From Cognatundibacterium curvum (GTDB lineage Bacteria > Pseudomonadota > Gammaproteobacteria > Burkholderiales > Burkholderiaceae_D), in assembly GCF_014284235.1 (NCBI RefSeq), contig NZ_JACOGD010000005.1, forward strand, positions 62,001 to 126,000: a DNA stretch of 64,000 nt, in the 5' to 3' direction. The position numbers and the translations under genes were made by a program. Position 1 is the stretch's first letter; each line of letters starts with the position of its first letter. Below, piece by piece: positions 16,356 through 25,171 of this stretch. A model generated the notes under the pieces. That model was not told where the DNA came from. It ran no database searches and saw nothing but the letters and a program-made list of their open reading frames with translations.

Positions 16356-17102
16356 TTACTTGGCTTTACCCTGGCTGGCAACGGCATTCAGCGCTGCTTC
16401 AATTGCAGACTGGTCGCCCAGATAGTAGTGGCGTATCGGTTTCAGATCTGCGTCGAGTTCATAGACCAGTGGCTGTCCGTTCGGAATATTCAGATTGACG
16501 ATGTCATCATCGCTGATACCGTCCAGCATTTTGATCAGTGCACGCAGGCTGTTGCCATGGGCAGAAATCAGGATCTTTTTACCGGCGCGGATGGCGGGTG
16601 CAATGCTGTCGTCCCAGGCTGGCATCACGCGTGCGACGGTGTCTTTCAGGCACTCAGTCAGCGGGATTTGAGCACGGCCCAGGCCTGCATAACGTGGGTC
16701 ATGGAAAGAGGTGCGCGCATCATCAGCGGCCAGTGGGTTAGGCGGTGTGTCATAGCTGCGGCGCCATACCAGCACTTGCTCATCGCCATACTGGGCAGCT
16801 GTTTCAGCTTTGTTCAGACCTTGCAGGGCGCCGTAGTGACGCTCATTCAGACGCCAGTCATTGACCACAGGCAGCCACATCATGTCCATTGCATCGAGTG
16901 TGCCCCACAGGGTGCGGATCGCACGTTTCAGTACCGAAGTGTAAGCCAGATCGAAAGTGTAACCCGCTTCCTTAAGCAGTTTGCCAGCCTGGGCAGCTTC
17001 TGCCACGCCTTTTGGTGTCAGATCAACGTCGGTCCAGCCGGTGAAACGGTTTTCCAGATTCCAGGTGGATTCGCCATGGCGCATGAGAACAATTTTGTAC
17101 AT
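16356..17102 (-). CDS. gpmA: 2,3-bisphosphoglycerate-dependent phosphoglycerate mutase
   Basis: Interconverts 3- and 2-phosphoglycerate in glycolysis and gluconeogenesis through a phosphohistidine. The 248-residue protein has the RHGESTWN motif with the nucleophile His9, [23 protein letters not shown] and the second His in [10 protein letters not shown]. Length matches E. coli GpmA. It is first in the minus-strand series gpmA-envC-ctpA. Its upstream region contains the 90-bp inverted-repeat element at 17145-17234. Confidence 0.96.
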   Translation of the reverse strand: MYKIVLMRHGESTWNLENRFTGWTDVDLTPKGVAEAAQAGKLLKEAGYTFDLAYTSVLKRAIRTLWGTLDAMDMMWLPVVNDWRLNERHYGALQGLNKAETAAQYGDEQVLVWRRSYDTPPNPLAADDARTSFHDPRYAGLGRAQIPLTECLKDTVARVMPAWDDSIAPAIRAGKKILISAHGNSLRALIKMLDGISDDDIVNLNIPNGQPLVYELDADLKPIRHYYLGDQSAIEAALNAVASQGKAK

Positions 17103-17144
17103 GATGTCAGTGAGTGAAAGTTCGTCAAATAATAAAAAAGAAAA

Positions 17145-17234
17145 GCATCACGAAAAAAGCCTGTGCTCAGCCCGGTGGCAGGGGCGGTTCAGCTTGATGA
17201 GCCGAACTGGAATCAGGCGCTGTTTTCGTGATGC
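17145..17234. repeat. 90-bp imperfect inverted repeat between gpmA and rhodanese genes
   Basis: Perfect 12-bp ends gcatcacgaaaa (17145-17156) and ttttcgtgatgc (17223-17234) continue inward as a bulged GCCTG/CAGGC pairing and enclose a smaller hairpin (gttc/gaac around 17187-17208). On the minus strand the CAGGC arm is followed by TTTTTT, as in a terminator or attenuator upstream of gpmA. It could be a structured leader, a small RNA gene or a miniature mobile element; no target-site duplication was seen. Confidence 0.6.
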
Positions 17235-17269
17235 ATATCTGGAATAATATGCAGCGTCGCCATCTATTT

Positions 17270-17275
17270 TATAAT
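17270..17275 (+). promoter_or_regulatory. Probable -10 box of the rhodanese-grxC transcript
   Basis: A perfect TATAAT lies 38 bp before the GTG start of the rhodanese gene. The -35 region at 17 bp (atatgc) is weak. Confidence 0.45.
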
Positions 17276-17313
17276 GACGCGCTTCTGATAACCATTTTTA
17301 CTACTGGAAACCT

Positions 17314-17715
17314 GTGAAATTCATTATTGATAATATTTTTCTGATTGGCATCGCCCTGATTTCCGGTGGCGCTTTGTTTTTTCCTATGTTGCAGCGCCGT
17401 GGTGCAAAAGTAACACAGCTGCAGGCGACGCAGTACATCAATCAGGGTAAAACGCTGATACTGGATGTCAGAAATGCTGAAGAATTTGCGGCTGGTCATT
17501 TGCCGAATGCGAAGCATATTCCTTTGCCTGATCTGGCTAATCGCCTGAAAGAGATAGAAAAATCTAAGAATCAGGTGGTGATCACTGTCTGCGCTTCCGG
17601 TGTGCGTTCAGCCAGCGCAGCCTCCGTATTGGCAAAAGCAGGTTTTACCCAGGTATTCAGCCTGGAAGGTGGCACGAATGCCTGGCGTGAGCAGGGCTTG
17701 CCTATCACTAAATGA
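17314..17715 (+). CDS. Membrane-anchored rhodanese-like protein
   Basis: A 133-residue protein with one N-terminal transmembrane helix (FLIGIALISGGALFFPML) and a rhodanese domain facing the cytoplasm or periplasm. The active-site loop is VCASGVRSA with Cys93, and the LDVRNAEEFAAGHLPNA motif is typical. It probably carries sulfane sulfur; the acceptor is unknown. The start is GTG at 17314. It is followed after 13 bp by grxC, a conserved Burkholderiales pairing (gpmA / rhodanese / grxC / secB). Confidence 0.9.
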   Translation: MKFIIDNIFLIGIALISGGALFFPMLQRRGAKVTQLQATQYINQGKTLILDVRNAEEFAAGHLPNAKHIPLPDLANRLKEIEKSKNQVVITVCASGVRSASAASVLAKAGFTQVFSLEGGTNAWREQGLPITK

Positions 17716-17728
17716 TCTGGAGAATACT

Positions 17729-17995
17729 GTGAAACCTCAAGTCACTATGTACAGCACTGCAGTTTGCCCTTACTGCACCATGGCAGAACGTCTGCTTAAA
17801 TCCAAGGGCGTGGATGACATCGAAAAAATCCGGGTTGATCTTGATCCGGCAGTACGTGAAGCGATGATGCAGAAGACCGGACGTCGCACTGTGCCGCAGA
17901 TTTACATCGGCGACACCCATGTGGGTGGCTTTGACGACTTGTCCGCACTCGACCGCGCGGGTAAATTGGATGGTTTGCTGAATCCTGCGACTTAA
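17729..17995 (+). CDS. grxC: Glutaredoxin 3
   Basis: An 88-residue glutathione-dependent dithiol oxidoreductase. The active site is CPYC (Cys13, Cys16), the cis-Pro motif is TVPQIYIG, and GGFDDL binds glutathione. The GTG start at 17729 is chosen because a TGGAGAA ribosome site lies at the right distance and the family begins here; the frame is open further upstream but that part overlaps the rhodanese gene. It reduces protein disulfides or glutathionylated proteins in the cytoplasm. Confidence 0.93.
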   Translation: MKPQVTMYSTAVCPYCTMAERLLKSKGVDDIEKIRVDLDPAVREAMMQKTGRRTVPQIYIGDTHVGGFDDLSALDRAGKLDGLLNPAT

Positions 17996-18037
17996 AAAGC
18001 AGTTTTTGCAAGATTTTCTTCATGTTTGTACTGCAAA

Positions 18038-18067
18038 TTGCTGAATTTGCAGTCTACTTGCTACAAT
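18038..18067 (+). promoter_or_regulatory. Promoter of secB
   Basis: TTGCTG (18038-18043), an 18-bp spacer and TACAAT (18062-18067) predict a start near 18074 and a leader of about 130 nt before secB. Confidence 0.45.
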
Positions 18068-18203
18068 AGCTGCGCGCGATCTTGAAATGGTCGGAAACGG
18101 CCTTATCTGTGGCTCGTTGGGAAGAGATGGAGATCAAGCTTTTCAACAGACCTAGGCGTCTCGCTGTTCATTATTAATCTTTTAGAAATTAAGAAAGTCT
18201 CAC

Positions 18204-18677
18204 ATGTCTGACGAAAATCTGCAGCCCGTATTCCAAATTCAACGCGTTTATCTGAAAGATTTGTCGCTTGAGCAGCCTAACTCTCCAGCTATTTTCCTGG
18301 AACAGCAAAACCCAGGCATCGAAGTTTCCCTCGATGTAGGCTCTGAAAAACTGGCTGATGGCATCTACGAAGCCACAGTTACAGTCACAGTCACTGCAAA
18401 AATTGGCGAAAAAGTAGCATTCCTGGTTGAAGGCAAACAGGCTGGTATTTTCGAAGCACGCAATATCCCTGAAGATCAGCTCGATCCTCTGCTGGGTATC
18501 GGTTGCCCGAACATCATCTATCCTTACCTGCGTTCCAACGTAGCGGATGCGATCACACGTGCCGGTTTCCCACCGATCCACCTGTCTGAAATCAATTTCG
18601 AATCGTTCTACGCACAACGTCTGCAAATTGCTGCAGAACAAGCCAACGCTGCTGAAGCACCGGCAACTATCCAGTAA
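18204..18677 (+). CDS. secB: Protein-export chaperone SecB
   Basis: Binds unfolded preproteins in the cytoplasm and delivers them to SecA. The 157-residue sequence carries the family core: [17 protein letters not shown] near the N-terminus, the alternating [13 protein letters not shown] strand, the acidic stretch used for SecA contact, and [27 protein letters not shown]. Length matches the usual homotetramer subunit. It follows grxC after 208 bp and has its own promoter. Confidence 0.96.
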   Translation: MSDENLQPVFQIQRVYLKDLSLEQPNSPAIFLEQQNPGIEVSLDVGSEKLADGIYEATVTVTVTAKIGEKVAFLVEGKQAGIFEARNIPEDQLDPLLGIGCPNIIYPYLRSNVADAITRAGFPPIHLSEINFESFYAQRLQIAAEQANAAEAPATIQ

Positions 18678-18685
18678 TCGCTGTT

Positions 18686-18710
18686 TTGAGCCTGGTCTGA
18701 CCAGGCTCAA
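18686..18710 (+). terminator. Terminator-like hairpin after secB
   Basis: A perfect 11-bp stem ttgagcctggt / accaggctcaa with a 3-nt loop lies 8 bp after the secB stop and is followed by ttgttt. The T run is imperfect, so read-through into the SH3 gene is possible. Confidence 0.6.
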
Positions 18711-18726
18711 TTGTTTGAAGCCTGCT

Positions 18727-19176
18727 ATGTCTGCACACATTCCCCGTTACCTGATCGCTTTGACCGCGCTGCTGTCTGTTGGACTGGCGCATGCGCTGGA
18801 ATTCCGTTCCGTGGGTGCGGCTCCGGTGGTGATGTATGATGCGCCCTCGGTTAAAGGCGGGAAACTGGCGGTCGCTCCGCGTGGTATGCCAGTTGAAGTC
18901 GTGTTCACGTCGGGTGCCTGGAGTAAGGTGCGTGATGCATCCGGTGAGTTGAGCTGGATAGAAAGCAAAGATTTAATCGCACGTCGTCATCTGGTGATAC
19001 GGGTCGCGAATGCGAAAGTGCGTGCTGCAGCCGATGAGAGCGCTGCGCTGGTATTCAGCGCAGATAAGCACGTATTGTTGGAAATGGCTGAACCTGCCAC
19101 TGCCGGCTGGGTGAAAGTCAAACATCGCGATGGTCAGCTGGGATTTGTTAAAGTCAGCGAGGTCTGGGGTTTATAA
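18727..19176 (+). CDS. Exported SH3-domain protein
   Basis: A 149-residue protein with a signal peptide (cleaved near AHALEF) and two bacterial SH3-like repeats: residues about 25-85 (APVVMYDAPSVKGGKL, then EVVFTSGAWSKVRDASGELSWIESKDL) and about 90-149 (ANAKVRAAADESAALV, then GWVKVKHRDGQLGFVKVSEVWGL). Such domains bind peptidoglycan or proteins in the periplasm. The ATG at 18727 is chosen as the first in-frame start giving a signal peptide; upstream codons overlap secB. Placement between secB and gpsA is conserved in relatives. Function not established. Confidence 0.85.
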   Translation: MSAHIPRYLIALTALLSVGLAHALEFRSVGAAPVVMYDAPSVKGGKLAVAPRGMPVEVVFTSGAWSKVRDASGELSWIESKDLIARRHLVIRVANAKVRAAADESAALVFSADKHVLLEMAEPATAGWVKVKHRDGQLGFVKVSEVWGL

Positions 19177-19214
19177 TTCCGGGACTGTTCGCAAACCCGT
19201 CCAGGCGGTGTGTA

Positions 19215-19255
19215 GCAGATAAAAAAGGACAGCATGCTGTCCTTTTTTTATCTGC
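19215..19255. terminator. Bidirectional intrinsic terminator before gpsA
   Basis: The core palindrome ggacagcatgctgtcc is flanked by A6 and T7 runs and outer gcagat/atctgc arms, giving a nearly perfect 20-bp inverted repeat. It ends the secB/SH3 transcript. Confidence 0.85.
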
Positions 19256-19296
19256 CTCATGTCCCCGGACATCATTATTTTTCATTTGGATAGCAC

Positions 19297-20307
19297 ATGA
19301 ATATCAGCGTTTTAGGTGCCGGTGCCTGGGGAACTGCGGTCGCGATTGCGCTGACCGCGAAAAATCAGGTTCTGATGTGGGGCAGAAGTCCGCAAGCCAT
19401 GCAAACCATGCTGGAGCAGCGCGAGAATACCCATTATCTGCGCGGCTATCCATTGCCGGAGTCTTTACAGCTGACCGCTGATTTTGATGCGGCAATCGCG
19501 CATGCCAGCGGGCCGGATGGCTTGTTGATCATCGCGACTTCGGTTTCAGGTCTGCGTCCCACGCTGGAGGCATGCAAGCTGCACCGGCCGCAGCGTGTGG
19601 TCTGGTTATGTAAAGGCTTTGAGGAAGGCACGCAGTTGTTGCCGCATCAGGTGGCGGAACAGATACTGGGTCAGGAATGTCAGTTGGGTGCCTTGTCTGG
19701 CCCCTCGTTTGCGCAGGAAGTAGCACAGGGCTTGCCATGTGCGCTCACGATTGCGTCCAAATCACAGGATTTGTGTCAGCGTGTGGTGCAGGCTTTGCAT
19801 GTGAATGCGATGCGGGTGTATTCCAGTGATGATTTGGTCGGCGTTGAAGTTGGTGGTGCCGTCAAAAATATACTGGCGATTGCTACCGGTGTGGCCGATG
19901 GCCTGGGGCTGGGGCTGAATGCGCGTGCTGCACTGATTACCCGCGGTCTGGCGGAAATTACCCGGCTCGGCGTGGCACTCGGTGCGCGTTCGGAAACCCT
20001 GGTTGGTCTGACCGGCCTGGGCGACCTGATACTGACTTGCACTGGCGATTTGTCACGCAATCGCAAAGTCGGGCTCGCTCTGGCACAGGGCAAAAGCCTG
20101 GCTGTGATCGTTGAAGAGCTGGGACATGTGGCGGAAGGTGTGCGTTGCGCACAGGCAGTGCGTACATTGGCAGCCAGTCTGGCGATAGAGATGCCAATTA
20201 CCAATGCGGTTGCCAGTGTCTTGTTTGATCAGGTTCCGGCGCAGCAAATGATACGTCAGTTAATGGCGCGTGACGCCAAACATGAGATCAGTTCAAAACC
20301 GGTGTGA
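19297..20307 (+). CDS. gpsA: NAD(P)-dependent glycerol-3-phosphate dehydrogenase
   Basis: Reduces dihydroxyacetone phosphate to sn-glycerol 3-phosphate for phospholipid synthesis. The 336-residue protein opens with the Rossmann motif VLGAGAWGTAVA, followed by WLCKGFEEGTQ, LSGPSFAQEVA, the catalytic Lys in VGGAVKNILAIATG, and GLTGLGDLILTCTGDLSRNRKVG. Length and motifs are standard. It lies downstream of a terminator and so probably has its own promoter; its 3' end overlaps a small convergent ORF by 15 bp. Confidence 0.96.
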   Translation: MNISVLGAGAWGTAVAIALTAKNQVLMWGRSPQAMQTMLEQRENTHYLRGYPLPESLQLTADFDAAIAHASGPDGLLIIATSVSGLRPTLEACKLHRPQRVVWLCKGFEEGTQLLPHQVAEQILGQECQLGALSGPSFAQEVAQGLPCALTIASKSQDLCQRVVQALHVNAMRVYSSDDLVGVEVGGAVKNILAIATGVADGLGLGLNARAALITRGLAEITRLGVALGARSETLVGLTGLGDLILTCTGDLSRNRKVGLALAQGKSLAVIVEELGHVAEGVRCAQAVRTLAASLAIEMPITNAVASVLFDQVPAQQMIRQLMARDAKHEISSKPV

Positions 20308-20526
20308 GACCCTGGCAGCGGGTAGTAGCAGTACCCGGCTGATGACCGCTTCCGGTATCGCTTGCCGGCGCAGAAACACGGCCGCCAGTTCGGTGCCGAG
20401 TATGCTTGCATAATGAATCCCGATATCGACCAGCATACGTGTGGTGATATCGCGCCGTCTCAGTGGCTGCAGATGTTTTCTGCGGGTTTTGCGGTGTCGG
20501 CATCCGGGCATGGCTTCCTCCTGCAA
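20293..20526 (-). CDS. Small basic hypothetical protein
   Basis: A 77-codon frame (72 if translation begins at the second Met) convergent with and overlapping the end of gpsA. The N-terminal 25 residues are Arg/Lys/His rich and the rest (DITTRMLVDIGIHYASILGTELAAVFLRRQ region) reads like a folded helical protein rather than an out-of-frame shadow. No family assigned. It lies between the gpsA stop and the methionine-sulfoxide reductase gene, where otherwise there would be a 270-bp gap. Confidence 0.5.
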   Translation of the reverse strand: MQEEAMPGCRHRKTRRKHLQPLRRRDITTRMLVDIGIHYASILGTELAAVFLRRQAIPEAVISRVLLLPAARVSHRF

Positions 20527-20579
20527 GCAGTGTAGAAGTCAGCCCGGGAAAATTCCAGTGCTGTTTGTCGCAATCGGAC

Positions 20580-21104
20580 TCAGACGGATGGCAGTGAACT
20601 GAAGTCGGTTGCTGCTACGAACGCAGCCAGCATGCTTTCCAGACCTGCCTGATCTTCTGCATTGAAGCGTGCCAGACGCGGGCTGTCGATATCGAGTACG
20701 CCATACAGCTTGCCATCTTTAATCACAGGAATCACGATCTCTGAGTTTGATGCGGAATCACAGGCAATATGGCCAGGAAATGCGTGCACGTCCGGTACCA
20801 GGAAAGTCTTGCGTTCTTGCGCTGCCGAGCCACACACACCGCGACCGAAAGGAATGCGTACACAGGCTACCTTGCCCTGGAAAGCGCCGAGTAATAAATC
20901 ACAGGGCTTTTCCTGAGTTGGAGTTTTGGCTTCGCTGCAGAAATAAAAGCCTGCCCAGTTCAGATCGCTGATGCTGTTAAAAATCAGCGCAGAAAATTGC
21001 GCAGCATTCGTCATCAGTGCGCGTTCGCCTTCCAGTATGCTGGCAAGCTGTTTGTTCAGCAGGTCGTAGTCAGGTTGGTCACTGGCTGCGGAGGTTTCAA
21101 ACAT
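20580..21104 (-). CDS. msrC: Free methionine-(R)-sulfoxide reductase (GAF domain)
   Basis: Reduces free L-methionine-R-sulfoxide. The 174-residue GAF-domain protein carries the three cysteines of the fRMsr family with the E. coli spacing: ACVRIPFGRGVCG (10 residues between the first two) and HIACDSASNSEIV (24 further). Other family stretches are LNWAGFYF and KLYGVLDIDSP. The start at 21104 is preferred over an open frame to 21302, because homologous sequence begins here and the upstream residues are basic and unstructured. It lies 215 bp downstream of hslU. Confidence 0.9.
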   Translation of the reverse strand: MFETSAASDQPDYDLLNKQLASILEGERALMTNAAQFSALIFNSISDLNWAGFYFCSEAKTPTQEKPCDLLLGAFQGKVACVRIPFGRGVCGSAAQERKTFLVPDVHAFPGHIACDSASNSEIVIPVIKDGKLYGVLDIDSPRLARFNAEDQAGLESMLAAFVAATDFSSLPSV

Positions 21105-21319
21105 AGGTATCCCGGTAGTGGAAGATGTTGAATGAAATGTCGTCAGCAAGGCAGTTAACTTACCGACGGTTTTAGGTACTAAGCGTGTTGCTGCGGGATG
21201 GCTTTTCTGCGCTGGCCGCGCCACATGGTGACGCGGCGCCAGCTGAGACGGCTCAACCCTGTGCCGCATTCTCTGACGCGTTGCCAGCGCCTTATTGGCC
21301 ATCCTGTTCTGCCTGAAGC

Positions 21320-22654
21320 TTATAACACATAGCGGGACAAGTCTTCATCAACCGACAAGGCGCCCAGCCGCGCTTCGACATAAGCTGCGTCAATGCTGAT
21401 GGTTGTGCCGGAATTCTGATGTGCATCAAAAGAAATCTCTTCCAGCAGCTTTTCCATCACAGTGTATAAACGGCGCGCACCAATGTTTTCCGTGGTTTCA
21501 TTGACGGAAAAGGCGATGCCTGCGAGACGTTCCACACCTTCCGGCGTAAATTCTATTTGCACATCCTCGGTGGCCAGCAGGGCTTGATACTGACGGGTCA
21601 GGCAGGCATCCGTACTGGTCAGTATGCGTTCAAAGTCCGCGATGGATAAGGATTCCAGCTCAACCCGGATAGGGAAGCGCCCCTGCAACTCTGGTATCAG
21701 ATCTGAGGGTTTGGCCAGATGGAAGGCACCGGAGGCGATGAACAGAATATGGTCGGTTTTGATCATACCGTACTTGGTATTGACCGTAGTTCCTTCCACC
21801 AGCGGCAGCAAATCACGCTGTACGCCGGCGCGCGATACTTCACCACCGCCAGTTTCCGAGCGTGAAGCGATCTTATCGATTTCATCCAGGAATACGATGC
21901 CGTTCTGTTCCACATTACGGATGGCTTCCTGTTTCAGCTCTTCTTCATTGACCAGTTTGGCTGCTTCTTCCTCAATCAGCAGTTTGAAGGCTTCTTTGAT
22001 CTTGAGTTTGCGTGCTTTTTTTCGACCACTGCCCATGCCGGAAAACATGGTTTTAATCTGTTCGGTCATTTCTTCCATACCAGGTGGCGCCATGATTTCC
22101 ATTTGCGCTGCCGGTTCTGCTACTTCCAGCTCGATTTCTTTGTCGTCCAGTGCGCCTTCACGCAGACGTTTACGGAAAGTCTGACGGGTGCTGTTATCGC
22201 CAGCATTCTGTTCACCTTCCGGATGGATGCCGAAATCACGTGCCGGTGGCAGCAGGATGTCGAGAATGCGGTCTTCTGCCGCGTCTTCTGCGCGCAGGCG
22301 GACTTTGCGGGTTGCAGATTCGCGGGTTTGTTTGATGCCGATATCGACCAGATCGCGGATGATGGTGTCCACATCGCGGCCCACGTAGCCGACTTCGGTA
22401 AATTTAGTGGCTTCGATTTTGATGAACGGTGCATCTGCCAGCTTGGCCAGACGACGTGCGATCTCGGTTTTGCCGACGCCGGTCGGGCCTATCATCAGGA
22501 TATTTTTTGGTGTGATTTCGTGGCGCAGCGGCTCTTGCACCTGCTGACGACGCCAGCGGTTACGCAAGGCGATGGCAACTGCACGTTTGGCCTTGCCCTG
22601 TCCGACGACATGTTTATCCAGTTCGGACACGATTTCCTGTGGTGTCATATTCAT
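21320..22654 (-). CDS. hslU: HslU ATPase subunit of the HslVU protease
   Basis: The AAA+ unfoldase of the two-component HslVU protease. The 444-residue protein has the opening [16 protein letters not shown], Walker [14 protein letters not shown], the pore loop near GYVGRDV, an inserted I-domain with acidic and Gly/Met-rich sequence (about 110-240), Walker [10 protein letters not shown], and a C-terminus ending SRYVL that inserts into HslV. It follows hslV by 51 bp and is expected to share its heat-shock promoter. Confidence 0.97.
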   Translation of the reverse strand: MNMTPQEIVSELDKHVVGQGKAKRAVAIALRNRWRRQQVQEPLRHEITPKNILMIGPTGVGKTEIARRLAKLADAPFIKIEATKFTEVGYVGRDVDTIIRDLVDIGIKQTRESATRKVRLRAEDAAEDRILDILLPPARDFGIHPEGEQNAGDNSTRQTFRKRLREGALDDKEIELEVAEPAAQMEIMAPPGMEEMTEQIKTMFSGMGSGRKKARKLKIKEAFKLLIEEEAAKLVNEEELKQEAIRNVEQNGIVFLDEIDKIASRSETGGGEVSRAGVQRDLLPLVEGTTVNTKYGMIKTDHILFIASGAFHLAKPSDLIPELQGRFPIRVELESLSIADFERILTSTDACLTRQYQALLATEDVQIEFTPEGVERLAGIAFSVNETTENIGARRLYTVMEKLLEEISFDAHQNSGTTISIDAAYVEARLGALSVDEDLSRYVL

Positions 22655-22705
22655 GTTTTTTCCTGTCTGCTTCTCTGTCAGCCTGCGTTACGTTGCAGGC
22701 GAGGA

Positions 22706-23242
22706 TTATTCCAAGGTTTCTATGGTGTGCGACAAATTGGTATAAATGCACAGTTCACCGGCAATCGTCAGTGATTTCTTGACGATGTCTACCGGTGATA
22801 AATCGGTATTTTCGAACAAGGCAATCGCAGCCGATTGGGCGAAACTGCCACCGGAACCGATCGCGCCTATGCCCTGATTCGGTTCCAGTACATCGCCATT
22901 ACCGGTAATGACCAGAGTCGTGTCTTTATCTGCTACCAGCAACATCGCTTCCAGACGGCGCAGCATGCGGTCGGTACGCCAGTCCTTCGCCAGCTCAACG
23001 GAGGCACGCATCAGGTGACCCTGGTGTTTTTCCAATTTGGATTCAAAGCGTTCTATCAGGGTGAATGCATCAGCCGTGCCGCCAGCAAAACCTGCCAGCA
23101 CTTTGTTGTGATACAGCTTACGTACTTTACGCGCCGTGCCTTTCATGACGATATTGCCCAGCGTGACTTGTCCGTCGCCACCGAGGGCAACGACATTACC
23201 GCGCCGCACGGTCAGTATGGTGGTACCGTGAAATTGTTCCAT
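22706..23242 (-). CDS. hslV: HslV peptidase subunit
   Basis: The proteasome-like threonine peptidase of HslVU. The 178-residue precursor starts MEQFHG, and cleavage would expose the catalytic Thr7 of TTILTVRRG. Other conserved parts are [24 protein letters not shown] and GNGDVLEP with GSGG near the oxyanion region. A sigma-32 type promoter lies 75-102 bp upstream, consistent with heat induction. Confidence 0.97.
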   Translation of the reverse strand: MEQFHGTTILTVRRGNVVALGGDGQVTLGNIVMKGTARKVRKLYHNKVLAGFAGGTADAFTLIERFESKLEKHQGHLMRASVELAKDWRTDRMLRRLEAMLLVADKDTTLVITGNGDVLEPNQGIGAIGSGGSFAQSAAIALFENTDLSPVDIVKKSLTIAGELCIYTNLSHTIETLE

Positions 23243-23316
23243 ATGAACCTCTCAAAAGGGGAAAGGCATTCGTTACACAAGGAATGCCACAGGAAGCGAA
23301 CTTCCGAATTGCTAGA

Positions 23317-23344
23317 AAATGGGGGGGAACTGCAGAATTACAAG
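23317..23344 (-). promoter_or_regulatory. Sigma-32 (RpoH) heat-shock promoter of hslVU
   Basis: On the minus strand CTTGTAA (23338-23344) is followed by a 13-bp spacer and CCCCATTT (23317-23324). The consensus is CTTGAAA, 13-14 bp, CCCCATnT, so only one position differs. The predicted start is about 67 nt before the hslV ATG. Confidence 0.85.
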
Positions 23345-23435
23345 AAGTGTAGGGCAGGTATCTGCTGTTTGCAGGGCTAATTCCGGTCAACTTTGTGCTG
23401 ACATGCAAGAAAGGGCAGTGGGAATTGTGCCGAAA

Positions 23436-24887
23436 TTAATGTTTACGCAAGCTGATGCTGGCGATGTTTTTGAGGCCCATGGCGTTGAATAGCATCATGA
23501 CCAGGTAATTCACCTCGGTAAACTGGATGGACATACCAGGTTTGCCCGCGATGGGTGCCAAACCATTGAGTAATTCGGCCGTTGCACTGAATTCCACCCG
23601 TTCCAGGCGCGAGCAATCGAGTATCAGAGGATTGGTGTGATTGGCCTGATCGGCAATTTTTTTGAGCAAGCCATCCATTTTCCCCTGTATGAAGGCTGGC
23701 ATCGTGAAGCGGTCAGAGCGAGCGGCCTCTTCCTCGTGGTCTTCCTTTAGCGTGATTTCCGGGAAGGCACTGGTAATATTGTTTTTTGGTGCTTCAAAAG
23801 AAGGCGGCGACACCTCAAAGGTGACGCAGTAATCCATGCTGACTTCTTCAAACGCGCGTTCAAAGTGCAGCAATTGCAGTATTTCCAGCAGCAACAACCA
23901 TGGTGCTTCGGTTTCGTCACGGCGGCCAACTTGCAAAATACCGCGTATGCGGTCCGCCAGATCCTGTGCTCCCGCCAGCATCAGGTCGTGATCGGATTTT
24001 TTTAAATTCTTCAAACAGCGCAACAACAGGCCGCAGCCTACCGGATCGACTTCTTTGATACGTCCAAAGTCCAGTTTCAGACTCTGGCTTCTGACACCCT
24101 GAGTGTTAATTTTTTCGATGACTTTGATAATGCCGGCATCGAGCTTGGCTGGAAACAGAATGGTCGGAGTTGCAACGTTGCTCTCCTGGCTGACTTCCTG
24201 GTCCGCCGGGCTGCCGAGTTCTGGCCAAAGCGGTGGCGATGTTTCAAACTTATTGGCATAGTCCAGCGACAGGCTTTCAAACATGTGCTGGTTATTGGTC
24301 AGGCGATACAGGTCGAACAGCATTTGCCAGCCGATTTCAGTCGCACTGCCGAGATTCTGGTGATGGACCGCTGCCTGCAACATATGCTCAGCGACCTCAT
24401 TCTGGCCATTGGCGAACAGTATGGCGGCCTCTTCCAATACCGGTACCGACTCACTGTAGGCAATCGCATTACCGTGAATTTCAGTGTGCCCGCCGAGCAG
24501 ATAATCAGACGGCATCGTCATAGGCAGGGTCGTCTGGAAATCCATGACGGAGGCGCGTTTCTCTATCGGCAGGGTATTTGCGGTGAGCGTTACCTCACCA
24601 GTCACCGTGCCGTTGCCAGACTTGTTCAAATCGATTTTAGTCGCAACCGGTGGACGAGTTTTCACGATGTCGCGTGACATCTCGAACTCTATTGCGTCAA
24701 TTTTTCTTTCGGTGGCACGTGCAATATGGCGTTGTGCAATGATGGAATTGGTAAACAGTTCACTATCCTGGAAGCCTGTGATCACAGTATTTCCAGTTTT
24801 AGCGCGGGTTTTTTTAGATGTACTGCGCTCTGAGGCGCGCTCATCTTTTTTTCCACCCTTTTTACCGAACAGAGAAAAAATCCCCAC
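23436..24887 (-). CDS. Cytoplasmic protein with two STAS-like domains
   Basis: A 483-residue protein with no signal peptide or membrane segment. The N-terminus (GIFSLFGKKGGKKDE) is basic and disordered, and a Thr/Ser-rich linker follows. Two segments resemble STAS (anti-sigma-antagonist-like) domains: about residues 250-320, with LKLDFGRIKEVDPVGCGLLL, and about 400-483, with LILDCSRLERVEFSATAELL ending in FNAMGLKNIASISL. Between them lies FEEVSMDYCVTFEVSPPSFEA, and a similar FESLSLDYANKFETSPPLW precedes the first domain, so a unit of about 150 residues may be duplicated. Start codon is GTG. The role is unknown; a scaffold or regulatory function is inferred. It sits between hslV and the TonB receptor on the same strand. 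Confidence 0.75.
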   Translation of the reverse strand: MGIFSLFGKKGGKKDERASERSTSKKTRAKTGNTVITGFQDSELFTNSIIAQRHIARATERKIDAIEFEMSRDIVKTRPPVATKIDLNKSGNGTVTGEVTLTANTLPIEKRASVMDFQTTLPMTMPSDYLLGGHTEIHGNAIAYSESVPVLEEAAILFANGQNEVAEHMLQAAVHHQNLGSATEIGWQMLFDLYRLTNNQHMFESLSLDYANKFETSPPLWPELGSPADQEVSQESNVATPTILFPAKLDAGIIKVIEKINTQGVRSQSLKLDFGRIKEVDPVGCGLLLRCLKNLKKSDHDLMLAGAQDLADRIRGILQVGRRDETEAPWLLLLEILQLLHFERAFEEVSMDYCVTFEVSPPSFEAPKNNITSAFPEITLKEDHEEEAARSDRFTMPAFIQGKMDGLLKKIADQANHTNPLILDCSRLERVEFSATAELLNGLAPIAGKPGMSIQFTEVNYLVMMLFNAMGLKNIASISLRKH

Positions 24888-25077
24888 TTTGATCCCGAAA
24901 AATTGTAGCTGAACTGTAGCTGTTAAACGACAAAATATTTACCGAGGTTCAAGTATATTCTGATTTAGAAGTGAAATGTAATCAGACTCCAAGCCTGTCA
25001 GAGATTTTTAACTAAAGTTAAAAGTTGTTTTATGGAAATAAACAGCAGTTAGGAGACAATCCTGTTGATTTCCCGCA

Positions 25078-25105
25078 AATTGGGGCGGTTTTTCACGCCC
25101 CAATT
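25078..25105. terminator. Strong hairpin downstream of the TonB receptor gene
   Basis: A perfect 10-bp stem aattggggcg / cgccccaatt with an 8-nt loop lies 67 bp beyond the receptor stop (minus strand). There is no T run on either side, so termination would be weak or factor assisted. The rest of 24888-25171 shows no gene. Confidence 0.5.
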
Positions 25106-25171
25106 CGATTTCAGGGTTTACGGCAATGTACTGGAATTACAATTCGTAACAAAAAGCTGGGTAGTCCTCAC

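Noticed and set aside
16428-17117. 229-codon plus-strand ORF
   Set aside because: Antisense to gpmA, with no recognisable protein features.
21105-21302. 66-residue N-terminal extension of the methionine-sulfoxide reductase frame
   Set aside because: The extension is basic and low in structure, and family similarity starts at the Met at 21104. The segment contains a GC-rich stem near 21220-21245 that is more likely part of the hslU 3' end.
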